From: Solidesulfovibrio alcoholivorans DSM 5433
Lineage (GTDB): Bacteria > Desulfobacterota > Desulfovibrionia > Desulfovibrionales > Desulfovibrionaceae
Direction of reading: 5' to 3'
DNA length: 64,000 nucleotides
NCBI RefSeq assembly: GCF_000702665.1
Contig: NZ_JNJA01000002.1
Location: forward strand, 248,001 to 312,000
Shown here: piece by piece, positions 17,922 through 25,942 of the stretch
How the letters are laid out: the number at the start of each line of letters is the position of its first letter
Numbering within the stretch: position 1 is the first letter of the stretch
The notes under the pieces: model-generated
Seen by the model: only the letters and a program-made list of their open reading frames with translations
Databases searched by the model: none
Told to the model about the DNA's origin: nothing
Made by a program: the position numbers and the translations under genes

Positions 17922-19313
17922 TCACGGCGTGCCCGTGGTCGCTTCCTTCTTGGTCATGAGGCGCTGGCCGAGCTGCTGCCCGATCTTCTTGAACATCTCC
18001 TGGATGTCCGAGTCGTTGGGCGCATCGTAGTAATGGTCGGTCGTGTCGGTCTTGGACGAAGCGACCTGCTGCATGAGGCTCTTGTCCGTGGAATCCGAAT
18101 CGCCGAAGCGGATGGTGAAGATTTCCACCGGGTAGTTGGCGTCGTTTTTTGCCGCAGCGGCCTCGTCGAGGACGTACTGGTTGAGCAGGCCGCCGTCCAC
18201 GCAGCTCGGGATTTGCGCGAGCGTGGCCGTGGCCGTGGACAGGGTCGCGTAGGGCGAGGTCGCGGTCGTCGGCGTAAGCCCCATGCCGAAATAGGCGTTG
18301 GTCCAATAGGTGTTGATGGTCTTGGAGCCCGAGGCGTAGTTGCCGCCGCAACGTCCGTCCTCGGTGTCGCCGTCGGTGAGCAGGATCATGATCTTGCGCA
18401 CCTTCTTGTCCGTGCTGCCCTCGGTGTAGGGCGCATCGGGCGAGAGCACCCTGTGGCCCCACTTGATGCCCTCGGAAATGAGGGTGCCGGAGGTGACCGC
18501 GCCGGCGTTGATCGCGTCGATGTTGTCGAGGATCGTCGCCTTGTCCGAGGACAGGGCGCGTATGGGCGACATGCCGGAGCAGGTCTTGTCCTGGGAGGTG
18601 CTCACGCCGCTTATGGTGTAGCCGTAGAAGATGGAGCTGCGCGAACGGGTGTCGCTGTATTCGGTCTTGAGCTTGCCGTTGTTGAGGGAGCCGTCGGCGT
18701 TGCGGCAGCCCGTGCCCACGCCGTCGGGGTTCTGTTCCGCCGTGACCGGGTCCTTGCCGTCGATGCGCACCTTGCCCTGGAAGGGCACGAGCCCGATCTT
18801 GGACCGGGTGTTGGCGGCGTTGTCCGAGGGCATGATCAGCTTGACCAGGTTGGTGGCCGCTTCCTTGACGTTGGCGATGGGCGTGCCCTTCATGCTGCCC
18901 GTGGCATCGAGGACCATGACCAGTTCGATGTCGTTGTAGCCGGCGCAGGCCTCGGCCGAGACCGTCTGCGCATCCACGCCGACGACCTTGGTCAGGGTCA
19001 TGTCCACCACGGCGTCGGCGTCCACGCACACGCTGCGCGTCGCGCCGCCCGAGGTCACTTCCACGTTGATGGCGTCGGGGTCGTTTTGGGCCAGGTTGGC
19101 CTTGACCGCCGTTTCCACCGTGCCGTTGTTCACGTCGGGGTCGTCGGCCAGTTGCAGGCTGCCGGCCAGGGCCGCTGCGTCCACGGCGTTTTGCAGCTTG
19201 TTGCGTGCCACGTACACCCGGCTGAGGTCCATGGCCACGCCGGCCGCGGCGATGGCCCCGACCAGGGTCGCGGCCAGAAGCACGCTCGACGCGCCGCGCG
19301 CGTCGCCGTTAAT
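17922..19313 (-). CDS. TadG-like membrane protein with a von Willebrand factor A domain
   Basis: About 463 residues. The N-terminus has the TadG/TadE_N helix (GASSVLLAATLVGAIAAAGV) followed by MDLSRVYVARNKLQNAVDAA, typical of TadG. A VWA domain starts at ELVMVLDATGSMKG, whose DxTGS is a near-standard metal-site (MIDAS) motif; IMILLTDGDTEDGRC supplies a further metal-site segment. These proteins are exported Tad components. The start is uncertain: an in-frame ATG at 19424 would overlap the upstream pseudopilin gene by 116 bp and add an Arg/Pro-rich shadow, while an ATT at 19313 overlaps its TAA stop. A GTG at 19283 is also possible but would cut into conserved residues. Confidence 0.82.
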   Translation of the reverse strand: MNGDARGASSVLLAATLVGAIAAAGVAMDLSRVYVARNKLQNAVDAAALAGSLQLADDPDVNNGTVETAVKANLAQNDPDAINVEVTSGGATRSVCVDADAVVDMTLTKVVGVDAQTVSAEACAGYNDIELVMVLDATGSMKGTPIANVKEAATNLVKLIMPSDNAANTRSKIGLVPFQGKVRIDGKDPVTAEQNPDGVGTGCRNADGSLNNGKLKTEYSDTRSRSSIFYGYTISGVSTSQDKTCSGMSPIRALSSDKATILDNIDAINAGAVTSGTLISEGIKWGHRVLSPDAPYTEGSTDKKVRKIMILLTDGDTEDGRCGGNYASGSKTINTYWTNAYFGMGLTPTTATSPYATLSTATATLAQIPSCVDGGLLNQYVLDEAAAAKNDANYPVEIFTIRFGDSDSTDKSLMQQVASSKTDTTDHYYDAPNDSDIQEMFKKIGQQLGQRLMTKKEATTGTP

Positions 19314-19740
19314 TCGCCTCAGGCAGGGCCATGGTCGAACGGGCGGAAATAACGAGCGTATCCTTGCCAAAGGTGAACGTGCTCGCCTCGCCGGACTGCG
19401 TGGTGAAAAGGGGAGAGTAGGCATGGTTGACCTGCACTGTTACGTTGTTGTCGTCGTCGCGGGGGGTGATGGCGACCGTTGGGTTCGCGCCGCGCAGCAC
19501 GGAGTTGCCCGAGGCGTCGGTGAGGATGCTGTTCTTGATGAAGTCTTCCACGCCCGAGGTGTCGCCGTTTTGCCGCGCGAGCATCCGTGCGCCTTCCATG
19601 GCCGCGTTTTGCAGCTGGGCGTATTCCGAAATCGCCGTGGTCGCCTCGACCAGGATGAGCAGCAGCGGGACGAGGAACAGCATCCCGATGGCCATTTCCA
19701 CGGCCGCGCTGCCGCGTGCGTCTGTTTTTTTGCGTTGCAT
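19309..19740 (-). CDS. TadE-like pseudopilin
   Basis: A 143-residue pseudopilin. The motif ARGSAAVEMAIGMLFLVPLLL carries the peptidase-site Gly and Glu+5 before a hydrophobic helix, followed by YAQLQNAAMEGARMLARQ as in TadE proteins. Three in-frame ATGs occur (19764, 19749, 19740). The last is preferred because AGGGGG lies 9 bases upstream. It is the first gene of the minus-strand group and runs into the TadG gene with overlapping ends, so translational coupling is likely. Confidence 0.83.
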   Translation of the reverse strand: MQRKKTDARGSAAVEMAIGMLFLVPLLLILVEATTAISEYAQLQNAAMEGARMLARQNGDTSGVEDFIKNSILTDASGNSVLRGANPTVAITPRDDDNNVTVQVNHAYSPLFTTQSGEASTFTFGKDTLVISARSTMALPEAN

Positions 19741-20058
19741 GGTGTCCATCCCCCTTGGGGGCATTCCCCGGAGGCCGGGGGGTTTCCCCTAGTCTGGAAG
19801 AATCATGCCAGGGAAGGCGTGGGGACGACGCCATGTCCCCAAGAGTAACCGGCTGTCGACGCAGGATTCCCGTTGCCGCCCGAAGCGGGATGACGGGTTT
19901 GTTCCACGAATCGTGGAGAGGGGCCCGCCTTTCGGACCACGGTTTGGGGATCGGACGTACGGCGGTGGGCCTGTGCATCGCGGCGGTGTCGCGGATGCGT
20001 GTTTACCCCTCGCGCGGGCTCTGCTATGTCCAGCGGCAGGACATGGGGAGGGAGCGAG
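19741..20058. other. Divergent intergenic region between TadE-like and TPR lipoprotein genes
   Basis: 318 bases without a gene I can support. It must hold promoters for both directions, but no convincing -35/-10 pair or complete sigma-54 site was found. A TTTACC...CTATGT pair with about 16 bases between lies near 20004-20030 on the plus strand and is only weakly promoter-like. Confidence 0.4.
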
Positions 20059-21132
20059 GTGAAGGGACGCTTGCGTTTGGCCTGCGCGCTGTTGGCGCTG
20101 GCCGTTTGCCTGTCCGGGCTCGCCGGTTGTGGCGGTTCCGGGGCCAAGGGCAAATCGGGGCTGGGGACCGGGCAGGGGGCCGCCGCCCTGGCCGCCGGCG
20201 ACGCCGCCCTGGCCCACGGCCAGCCCCAGGAGGCCGGCCGGCTCTATCTGGAGGCGCTTGCTGCCGGGGCCGCCCCCGCCCAGGTGCATACCCGCATGGG
20301 CGACCTGTACCTGGGCATGGGCGAGTATCCCAAGGCCGCCCTGGCCTACAAGGAAGCCCTCAAAAGCGATGCCAAATTCGCCCCGGCCCTGCAGGGCCTG
20401 GGCTTTGCCCTCTATCTCGGCGGCAACAGAAGCGAAGCCGCCGCCGTCCTGGCCAAGGCCCTGGAACGCGAGCCGGGCCTGTCCCGGGCCGCGGCGCTGC
20501 TCGGGGCCATCGAGGCCCGCGAGGGCCGTCCCGAGGCCGCCCTGGCCGTCTACGACCGCTCCCTGGCCGTGGCCTTCGACCCGGACGTGGAGAACAACCG
20601 GGGCCTTGCTCTCCTGTTGCTCGGCCGCACCGAAGATGCCGTGGCCGCCTTCCGCAAGGCCGGCGCGGCGAAGAAATCCGCCAAGATTGCCAACAACCTG
20701 GGGCTCGCCCTGTGCCGCCTCGGCCGCTACGACGACGCCTACGCGGCCTTTGCCGGCGTCGGCTCGGAGGCGACGGCCTTCAACAACCTCGGTGTGTGCT
20801 ACATGGAGGCCGGCAACAAGGCCAAGGCGCAGGAGTATTTCGAGCGCGCCATCGCCGCCAATCCGAAGTTCTACGCCGTGGCCCAGGAAAACCTGAGCCG
20901 CCTGTCGGCCTCCGAGGAGGTCAGCCTGCCGAGCGCCGTGACGCCGCAGCCGTCCGTCGCACCGGCCCCGGCGGCGTCCGTTCCGGCCGCGACGCCGGCC
21001 TCGTCCCAGGCCGCCCAGCCTGCGGCCAAGCCGGCCCGGCCCTTGCAAGAAACCCCGACCAAGGCCGCGGTCCCGTTTACGCCGCGCAAACCCTCGGCCG
21101 CCGAGCGCCTGGACCGCTCCGAAATGCCCTGA
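20059..21132 (+). CDS. TPR-repeat lipoprotein (TadD-like)
   Basis: A 357-residue protein with a lipoprotein signal ending in the lipobox LAGC. About six tetratricopeptide repeats follow (QVHTRMGDLYLGMGEYPKAA, PALQGLGFALYLGGNRSEAA and later copies), then a Pro/Ala-rich linker and a basic C-terminus. TPR lipoproteins of the TadD type are common beside tad genes and help assemble envelope complexes; that role here is inferred from position. The GTG at 20059 is chosen because GGGAGG lies about 8 bases upstream and the signal peptide begins there. An ATG at 20026 is the alternative. Confidence 0.8.
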   Translation: MKGRLRLACALLALAVCLSGLAGCGGSGAKGKSGLGTGQGAAALAAGDAALAHGQPQEAGRLYLEALAAGAAPAQVHTRMGDLYLGMGEYPKAALAYKEALKSDAKFAPALQGLGFALYLGGNRSEAAAVLAKALEREPGLSRAAALLGAIEAREGRPEAALAVYDRSLAVAFDPDVENNRGLALLLLGRTEDAVAAFRKAGAAKKSAKIANNLGLALCRLGRYDDAYAAFAGVGSEATAFNNLGVCYMEAGNKAKAQEYFERAIAANPKFYAVAQENLSRLSASEEVSLPSAVTPQPSVAPAPAASVPAATPASSQAAQPAAKPARPLQETPTKAAVPFTPRKPSAAERLDRSEMP

Positions 21133-21156
21133 GCCGCGCAAGGGAGGCGGCGTCAC

Positions 21157-23286
21157 ATGGCAGGCACGACAACGACCCCTGCGCCCATGCGCCTGCTGGT
21201 AGCCGACGACGAGCCGCGCATCCTCGACCTTTTCACCGAGATACTGGCCCCGGAGGACGATCTTCTCGACGGTCTCGACGGCCTGGGCGGCACTGCCGCG
21301 TCCAAAACCGAAACGGGCTTCGAGCTGACGCTGTGCCGCCAGGGCGAGGCCGCCGTGGCCGCCGTGGCCGCGGCCCTGCGCGAACACCGGCCCTACGCCG
21401 CCGCCTTCCTCGACGTGCGCATGCCGCCCGGCCGCGGCGGCCTGGTCGCCGCGGAAGAGATCCGGGCCATGGACCCCTGGGTGCAGATCGTGGTGATCAC
21501 GGCGTTCACCGACCTCGACGCGGACGCCATCGCCGCCCGCGTACCGCCGGCGGACAAGCTGCTCTACATCCAAAAACCCTTCCATCCCCAGGAAATCCGC
21601 CAGTTCGCCACCTCGCTTTGCGCAAAATGGCGCGCCGAGCGCGATTTCACGGCGCTCAAAAGCCGCCTGGAAACCCTCGTCTCCGAGCGTACCGCCGCCC
21701 TTGCCGGCGCGAACCGCAAGCTCACCCGGGAAATCGAGGAGCGCGAACGCGTCACCGGGCTCATCGCCGCGGCCAAGCGCGAATGGGAAGGCACGTTCGA
21801 TTCCGTCCAGGACATGGTCGTGGTCATCGACCGCGACCGCCGGGTGCGCCGCCTCAATCTCGCCATGGCCCACCGCCTGGGCTTGCCGCCCAGGGACGTG
21901 GTGGGCCGGGAATGCACCTTTCTCTTCGACGCGCCCGAACGGCCCGGGGAACGCTCGAACGAAATCCTGGCCATGACCGACGGCCGCTACCACTCCAGGG
22001 AACTGTCCATCCCCAGGCTTCGCGGCGAATTCCTCGTCACGGCTTCGCCGCTGTCCCAAGCCGACGACGCGCCCATCGGCACGGTCTTCGTGGCCCACGA
22101 CATCACCGAACGTAAAAACCTGGAAAACCGCCTGCGCCAGAGCCAGAAGATGGAAGCCATCGGCACGCTCGCCGGCGGCATCGCCCACGATTTCAACAAC
22201 ATCCTCGGCATCATCATGGGCTTTGCCGAAATGATCGAAGGCGACGCCGCGCCGGATTCCAGCCTGGCCCGGCGTGTGGGACACATCCTCTCCGCCTGCC
22301 GCCGCGCCCGCGACCTCGTGCTGCAAATCCTCTCCTTCAGCCGCCAGAGCGAACCCGGCGCGAGCTGCCTGCGCGTGGGGCCGCTGGTCAAGGAAACGCT
22401 CAAGCTCATCCGCGCCACGGTGCCCAATTCCATCGCCATCAAGGAAAACATCCGACCCGGCCGAGACGCCGTGCTGGCCGAACCCTCCCAGATCCAGCAG
22501 ATCCTCATGAACCTTTGCTCCAACGCCGCCCACGCCATGCGCGAAACCGGCGGCGTGCTCGAGGTGGGCCTCGAGGAAGCTCCGCGCGGCGCATGCCCCA
22601 TCCGCGGCAACGCCCTCGCCGACGAGTGCCTGCACCTCTGGGTGCGCGACACCGGACCCGGCATTCCCCCCGAAATCCAGGAACGCATCTTCGACCCCTT
22701 CTTCACCACGAAGAAACCCGGCGAAGGCACGGGCATGGGGCTCTCCGTGGCCCACGGCGTGGTGCGCAAATACAACGGCGACATCAAGGTCAAAAGCACG
22801 CCCGGCGCAGGCGCGACCTTCGACGTCTATCTGCCTCTTGCCGCCGAAGCCGACGAGGCGGCGGCGGACACGCAGGCCGCGCCGTCCATGGGACGCGGCC
22901 GCGTGCTGTTCGTGGACGACGAGGAGGCGCTGGCCGAAATCGGCCGCGAACTCCTCGAATCCCTGGGCTACGCCGTGCACGCGGAAACGGACTCCCGCCG
23001 CGCCCTGGGACTGCTGCGCGCCGACCCCGCCGCCTTCGACCTGCTCGTCACCGACCAGAACATGCCGGACCTGACCGGCGCGGACCTGGCCAAGGGAGCC
23101 CTCGCCGCGCGGCCCGACCTGCCCGTGCTCATGCTCACGGGCTTCAGCGAAACCATGAGCAAGGAAAACGCCCGGGCCATCGGCATCCGCGACCTGCTCC
23201 TCAAACCCGTCCTGCGCCGCGACCTCGCCGCCGCCATCGAGGCGGTGCTGCACGGCGGGGATGGGGGAGGGGAGAGGAAGGGATAA
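21157..23286 (+). CDS. Hybrid sensor histidine kinase (REC-PAS-HisKA-HATPase-REC)
   Basis: A 709-residue cytoplasmic kinase with no membrane segment. Domains in order: receiver 1 (phospho-acceptor in AAFLDVRMPP near residue 85, Lys in YIQKPFHP), a coiled linker (LETLVSERTAALAGANRKL), PAS (about 205-325), HisKA with the H-box GTLAGGIAHDFNNIL (His near 343), HATPase (LMNLCSNAAHAM, VRDTGPGIPPE, GTGMGLSVAHGVV) and receiver 2 (LLVTDQNMPDL near 631, LLLKPV). With receivers at both ends it could both take input from another kinase and pass a phosphate on. No DNA-binding partner lies next to it. It follows the TPR gene by 24 bases. Confidence 0.9.
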   Translation: MAGTTTTPAPMRLLVADDEPRILDLFTEILAPEDDLLDGLDGLGGTAASKTETGFELTLCRQGEAAVAAVAAALREHRPYAAAFLDVRMPPGRGGLVAAEEIRAMDPWVQIVVITAFTDLDADAIAARVPPADKLLYIQKPFHPQEIRQFATSLCAKWRAERDFTALKSRLETLVSERTAALAGANRKLTREIEERERVTGLIAAAKREWEGTFDSVQDMVVVIDRDRRVRRLNLAMAHRLGLPPRDVVGRECTFLFDAPERPGERSNEILAMTDGRYHSRELSIPRLRGEFLVTASPLSQADDAPIGTVFVAHDITERKNLENRLRQSQKMEAIGTLAGGIAHDFNNILGIIMGFAEMIEGDAAPDSSLARRVGHILSACRRARDLVLQILSFSRQSEPGASCLRVGPLVKETLKLIRATVPNSIAIKENIRPGRDAVLAEPSQIQQILMNLCSNAAHAMRETGGVLEVGLEEAPRGACPIRGNALADECLHLWVRDTGPGIPPEIQERIFDPFFTTKKPGEGTGMGLSVAHGVVRKYNGDIKVKSTPGAGATFDVYLPLAAEADEAAADTQAAPSMGRGRVLFVDDEEALAEIGRELLESLGYAVHAETDSRRALGLLRADPAAFDLLVTDQNMPDLTGADLAKGALAARPDLPVLMLTGFSETMSKENARAIGIRDLLLKPVLRRDLAAAIEAVLHGGDGGGERKG

Positions 23287-23294
23287 GGGCGCAG

Positions 23295-23580
23295 AGGCCT
23301 CCGGCGGCCGGGGGGCATGATGCCCCCCGGACCCCCTCGCCGGGGGATGGGTAAGCGGGTGGGAGGACGGTAGGTGGGCGGTGCGTCGGGGTCTGTGGTC
23401 GCGGAAATGGGGCGGCCCCGCAGGCCGCAAAGCCGGCCGGCACGGCCGCCCCCATTTCCGCGACCACGGGCACCAGCGTCGAAGCGCCGCATGGGAAAGG
23501 CATTGAAGACGTTTTGAGTTTTCCTGGAACCCCCATCAAGGGGGGCCGGGGGGGATTATCCCCCCGGCCGCCGGAGGCAC
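23295..23580. repeat. Long composite intergenic repeat before the HerA-like gene
   Basis: Starts just after the kinase stop with GCCTCCGGCGGCC and a G6...C6 hairpin around CATGAT, then CCCCC-TCGC-CGGGGG. A 58-bp segment (23341-23398) matches the complement of 31375-31432 at about 50 positions by eye. Next comes a near-perfect 23/24-bp inverted repeat (23395-23417 with 23444-23467), then the core hairpin GCGTCGAAGCGCCGC (23476-23490). It ends with a reversed terminal hairpin GGCCGGGGGGG...CCCCCCGGCC and GCCGGAGGCAC, whose GGAGG (23573-23577) is the likely ribosome-binding site of the next gene. Confidence 0.8.
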
Positions 23581-23588
23581 TCTTCCAC

Positions 23589-25175
23589 ATGATGATGCAA
23601 CGCAAACACATCGGCTACGTATCCGCCATCGAAGGCGCGGAAGTGACGCTGGTCCTCGATGCCGCCGTGGCCGGCGAGGTGCGCGTCGGCGAGATGGTGG
23701 TGTTGCCGTCGCCGCGTTCCATGGTGTTCGGTCTGGTGCAGTCGCTGACGATTCCCGCGCCGGCGGCCAGTCCCGGGGAAAACGACCGCCATTTGGCCAG
23801 GCTTGCGCTGCTTGGCGAGAGCCTGGGGCCGGAGCGTGACGACTTCATTTTTACACGCGGCGTCTCCGTGAGCCCCTGCCTGGGCGGCGCGGCGCAACTG
23901 GCCGCAACGGGCGACCTGGCCCGCATCTATGCCAAGCCGACGAAATCGAGCGTGCGCATCGGCAGCCTGCACCAGGACCCCGAGGTGCCGGCCTTCATGG
24001 TGGTGGACGATTTCCTGGGCAAGCATTTCGCGGTGCTCGGCACCACGGGCTCGGGCAAGTCCTGCACCGTGGCCGTGCTGCTGCGCTCGGTGCTCGCCGC
24101 GCACGGCAACGGCCACATCGTGCTGCTCGATCCCCATGACGAATACGCCGCGGCCTTTGGCGACATGGCCGAATCGGTGACGCCGGACAACCTCGTCCTG
24201 CCGTACTGGCTCCTCGACTTCGAGGAGATGGTGCAGGTCTTTTGCAGCGGCGGCCAGCCCTACCGCGAGGTGGAGGCCAACATCCTCAAGGAATGCGTGC
24301 TGGCGGCCAAAGCCGAGTACTGGCGCGGGGCCGGCGGCGATGAGGGCGGGCTGACCATCGACACGCCGACGCCCTACCGCCTGGCCCGGGTGACGGAGCT
24401 GCTCAAGACCGGCATGGGCCGCCTGGACAAGCCCGAGAGCGCCATCCCCTACCTGCGCCTGACGGCGCGCCTGGACGCGTTGCGCCGCGACCGCCGTTTC
24501 TCCTTCATGTTCGGCCAGCTCACCATCGAGGACAACATGGGTATGGTCCTCGCGCGCTATCTGCGCCTGCCGGCGGACGGGCGGCCGCTGACCATCTTCA
24601 ACCTGGCCGGCGTGCCGGCGGAGATCGTGGACGTGGTCGTCTCGGTGCTGTGCCGGCTCATTTTCGATTTCGCCTTGTGGGCCGAGCGGGGCAGGGGACG
24701 GCCGGTGCTGCTGGTGTGCGAGGAGGCCCACCGCTACGTGCCGCGCGACGCGTCGGCGGCGTTTGGCCCCACGCGCCGGGCTCTGGCGCGCATCGCCAAG
24801 GAGGGCCGCAAGTACGGCGTGTCCCTGGGGCTCGTCACCCAGCGGCCTTCGGAGATTTCCGAGACCGTGTTGTCCCAGGTCAACACGCTCGTGTCGCTGC
24901 GCATGAGCAACGAACAGGACCAGCTGTTCGTGCGCCGGGCCATGCCGGAAAACGCGGCGGGCCTGCTTTCCGCCCTGCCGGCGCTGCGCACGCAGGAGGC
25001 CGTTGTGGTGGGCGAGGGCGTGCCCGTGCCCATGCGCATCCACATGCGCGAGCTCGCCGCAAACGAGCGGCCGCGCAGCGATACGGCCTGTTTTTCCGCG
25101 GCCTGGGCCGAGCCGTGTAACGACAAGGGCTTTATCGACGACACCATCGACCGCTGGCGGCGTCAGGTCCGTTGA
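23589..25175 (+). CDS. HerA-like hexameric ATPase
   Basis: A 528-residue ATPase of the HerA/FtsK superfamily. An N-terminal beta-barrel HAS-type domain (IGYVSAIEGAEVTLVLD) is followed by Walker A near residue 150 (VLGTTGSGKSCTVAVLL), LLDPHDEYAAAFGD, Walker B (LLVCEEAHRYVP), an arginine-finger region (PTRRALARIAKEGRKYGVSL) and TQRPSEIS. HerA proteins are DNA translocases that work with the NurA nuclease in archaea and with various nucleases or defence proteins in bacteria. No NurA or other nuclease lies beside it. Three consecutive ATGs occur at 23589-23597; GGAGG supplied by the upstream repeat is 11 bases before the first. Confidence 0.85.
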   Translation: MMMQRKHIGYVSAIEGAEVTLVLDAAVAGEVRVGEMVVLPSPRSMVFGLVQSLTIPAPAASPGENDRHLARLALLGESLGPERDDFIFTRGVSVSPCLGGAAQLAATGDLARIYAKPTKSSVRIGSLHQDPEVPAFMVVDDFLGKHFAVLGTTGSGKSCTVAVLLRSVLAAHGNGHIVLLDPHDEYAAAFGDMAESVTPDNLVLPYWLLDFEEMVQVFCSGGQPYREVEANILKECVLAAKAEYWRGAGGDEGGLTIDTPTPYRLARVTELLKTGMGRLDKPESAIPYLRLTARLDALRRDRRFSFMFGQLTIEDNMGMVLARYLRLPADGRPLTIFNLAGVPAEIVDVVVSVLCRLIFDFALWAERGRGRPVLLVCEEAHRYVPRDASAAFGPTRRALARIAKEGRKYGVSLGLVTQRPSEISETVLSQVNTLVSLRMSNEQDQLFVRRAMPENAAGLLSALPALRTQEAVVVGEGVPVPMRIHMRELAANERPRSDTACFSAAWAEPCNDKGFIDDTIDRWRRQVR

Positions 25176-25243
25176 CCCCTTTCTTGTCAATCCCTGGCGA
25201 AGGGGGTAGGGGGCAGGGGTATGTCGCCAAGGAGCCTTGTCCG

Positions 25244-25942
25244 ATGCGCGTATTGACGCCGGCCGTGTTGGCCGGCCTTTTCCTGTTTGCGACCGTGCCG
25301 GGGATCGCCGCCGGGCCGAAGATGGCGACCGCGCCCATGCCGGCCACGGAAATCCACGGAATCAGCCTGCCCGATCCCGTCGCCGCGGCCAAGCGCGATG
25401 CGTCCCTGCGCCAGGCCGGCCGGCGACTCGAGGGCGGCGCGCGCGCCCTGGCCTGCCGCTATCCGGCCCTTATCGAAGACAAGAAACTGTTGCGCCTTGT
25501 CAATATCCACAGCCGCAAGAACGGCCTGGACCCACGCCTCGTCTACGCGCTCATCGAGCAGGAATCGCGCTTCAACGCCTGCGCCGTCTCGCCCAAGGGC
25601 GCGCAGGGGCTCATGCAGATCATGCCCGACACCCAGAAGTTCCTCGGCCTCAGCGATCCCTTCGACCCCGAGCGCAACATCGCCGCCGGCACGCGCTACC
25701 TCAAATCCATGCTGGACCGTTTCCAGACCGAAGTCATGGCCCTGGCCGCCTACAACGCCGGCCCCGGGGCCGTGGCCAAGGCCGGCGGCGTGCCTCCCTT
25801 TGACGAAACCCGGGATTATGTGCTCAAGGTGGTGGACCGCTATTTTTATTTGCGGCAACGCTATCCCGTGGAAGACATCGATTCGATCCACAAGAAACTG
25901 GCCGCGACGGAACTGCCGCCCGCCAGGATGGAGCAGCCATGA
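25244..25942 (+). CDS. Lytic murein transglycosylase, SLT family
   Basis: A 232-residue protein with a signal peptide (MRVLTPAVLAGLFLFATVPG, cleavage near AA-GP). The SLT domain carries the catalytic Glu107 in ALIEQESRFN, followed by VSPKGAQGLMQIMPDT and the AYNAGPGAVAKAGGVPPF motif. Such enzymes cleave the peptidoglycan glycan strand, releasing 1,6-anhydro-muropeptides in the periplasm. The ATG at 25244 has AAGGAG upstream. The stop overlaps the next gene as ATGA, so the two are probably co-translated. Confidence 0.9.
   Translation: MRVLTPAVLAGLFLFATVPGIAAGPKMATAPMPATEIHGISLPDPVAAAKRDASLRQAGRRLEGGARALACRYPALIEDKKLLRLVNIHSRKNGLDPRLVYALIEQESRFNACAVSPKGAQGLMQIMPDTQKFLGLSDPFDPERNIAAGTRYLKSMLDRFQTEVMALAAYNAGPGAVAKAGGVPPFDETRDYVLKVVDRYFYLRQRYPVEDIDSIHKKLAATELPPARMEQP

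Noticed and set aside
19314..19424. ATG at 19424 as the start of the TadG-like gene
   Set aside because: It would overlap the pseudopilin gene by 116 bp and add an Arg/Pro-rich stretch not seen in TadG proteins. It cannot be fully excluded.
19795..19825. Sigma-54-like TGGCAT...TTCCA upstream of the TadE-like gene
   Set aside because: The essential GC of the -12 element is missing (TTCC instead of TTGC).
19789..23430. A 1213-codon open frame on the minus strand
   Set aside because: It is antisense to the TPR lipoprotein and hybrid kinase genes, both of which have clear domains. Long antisense frames are common in DNA this rich in GC.
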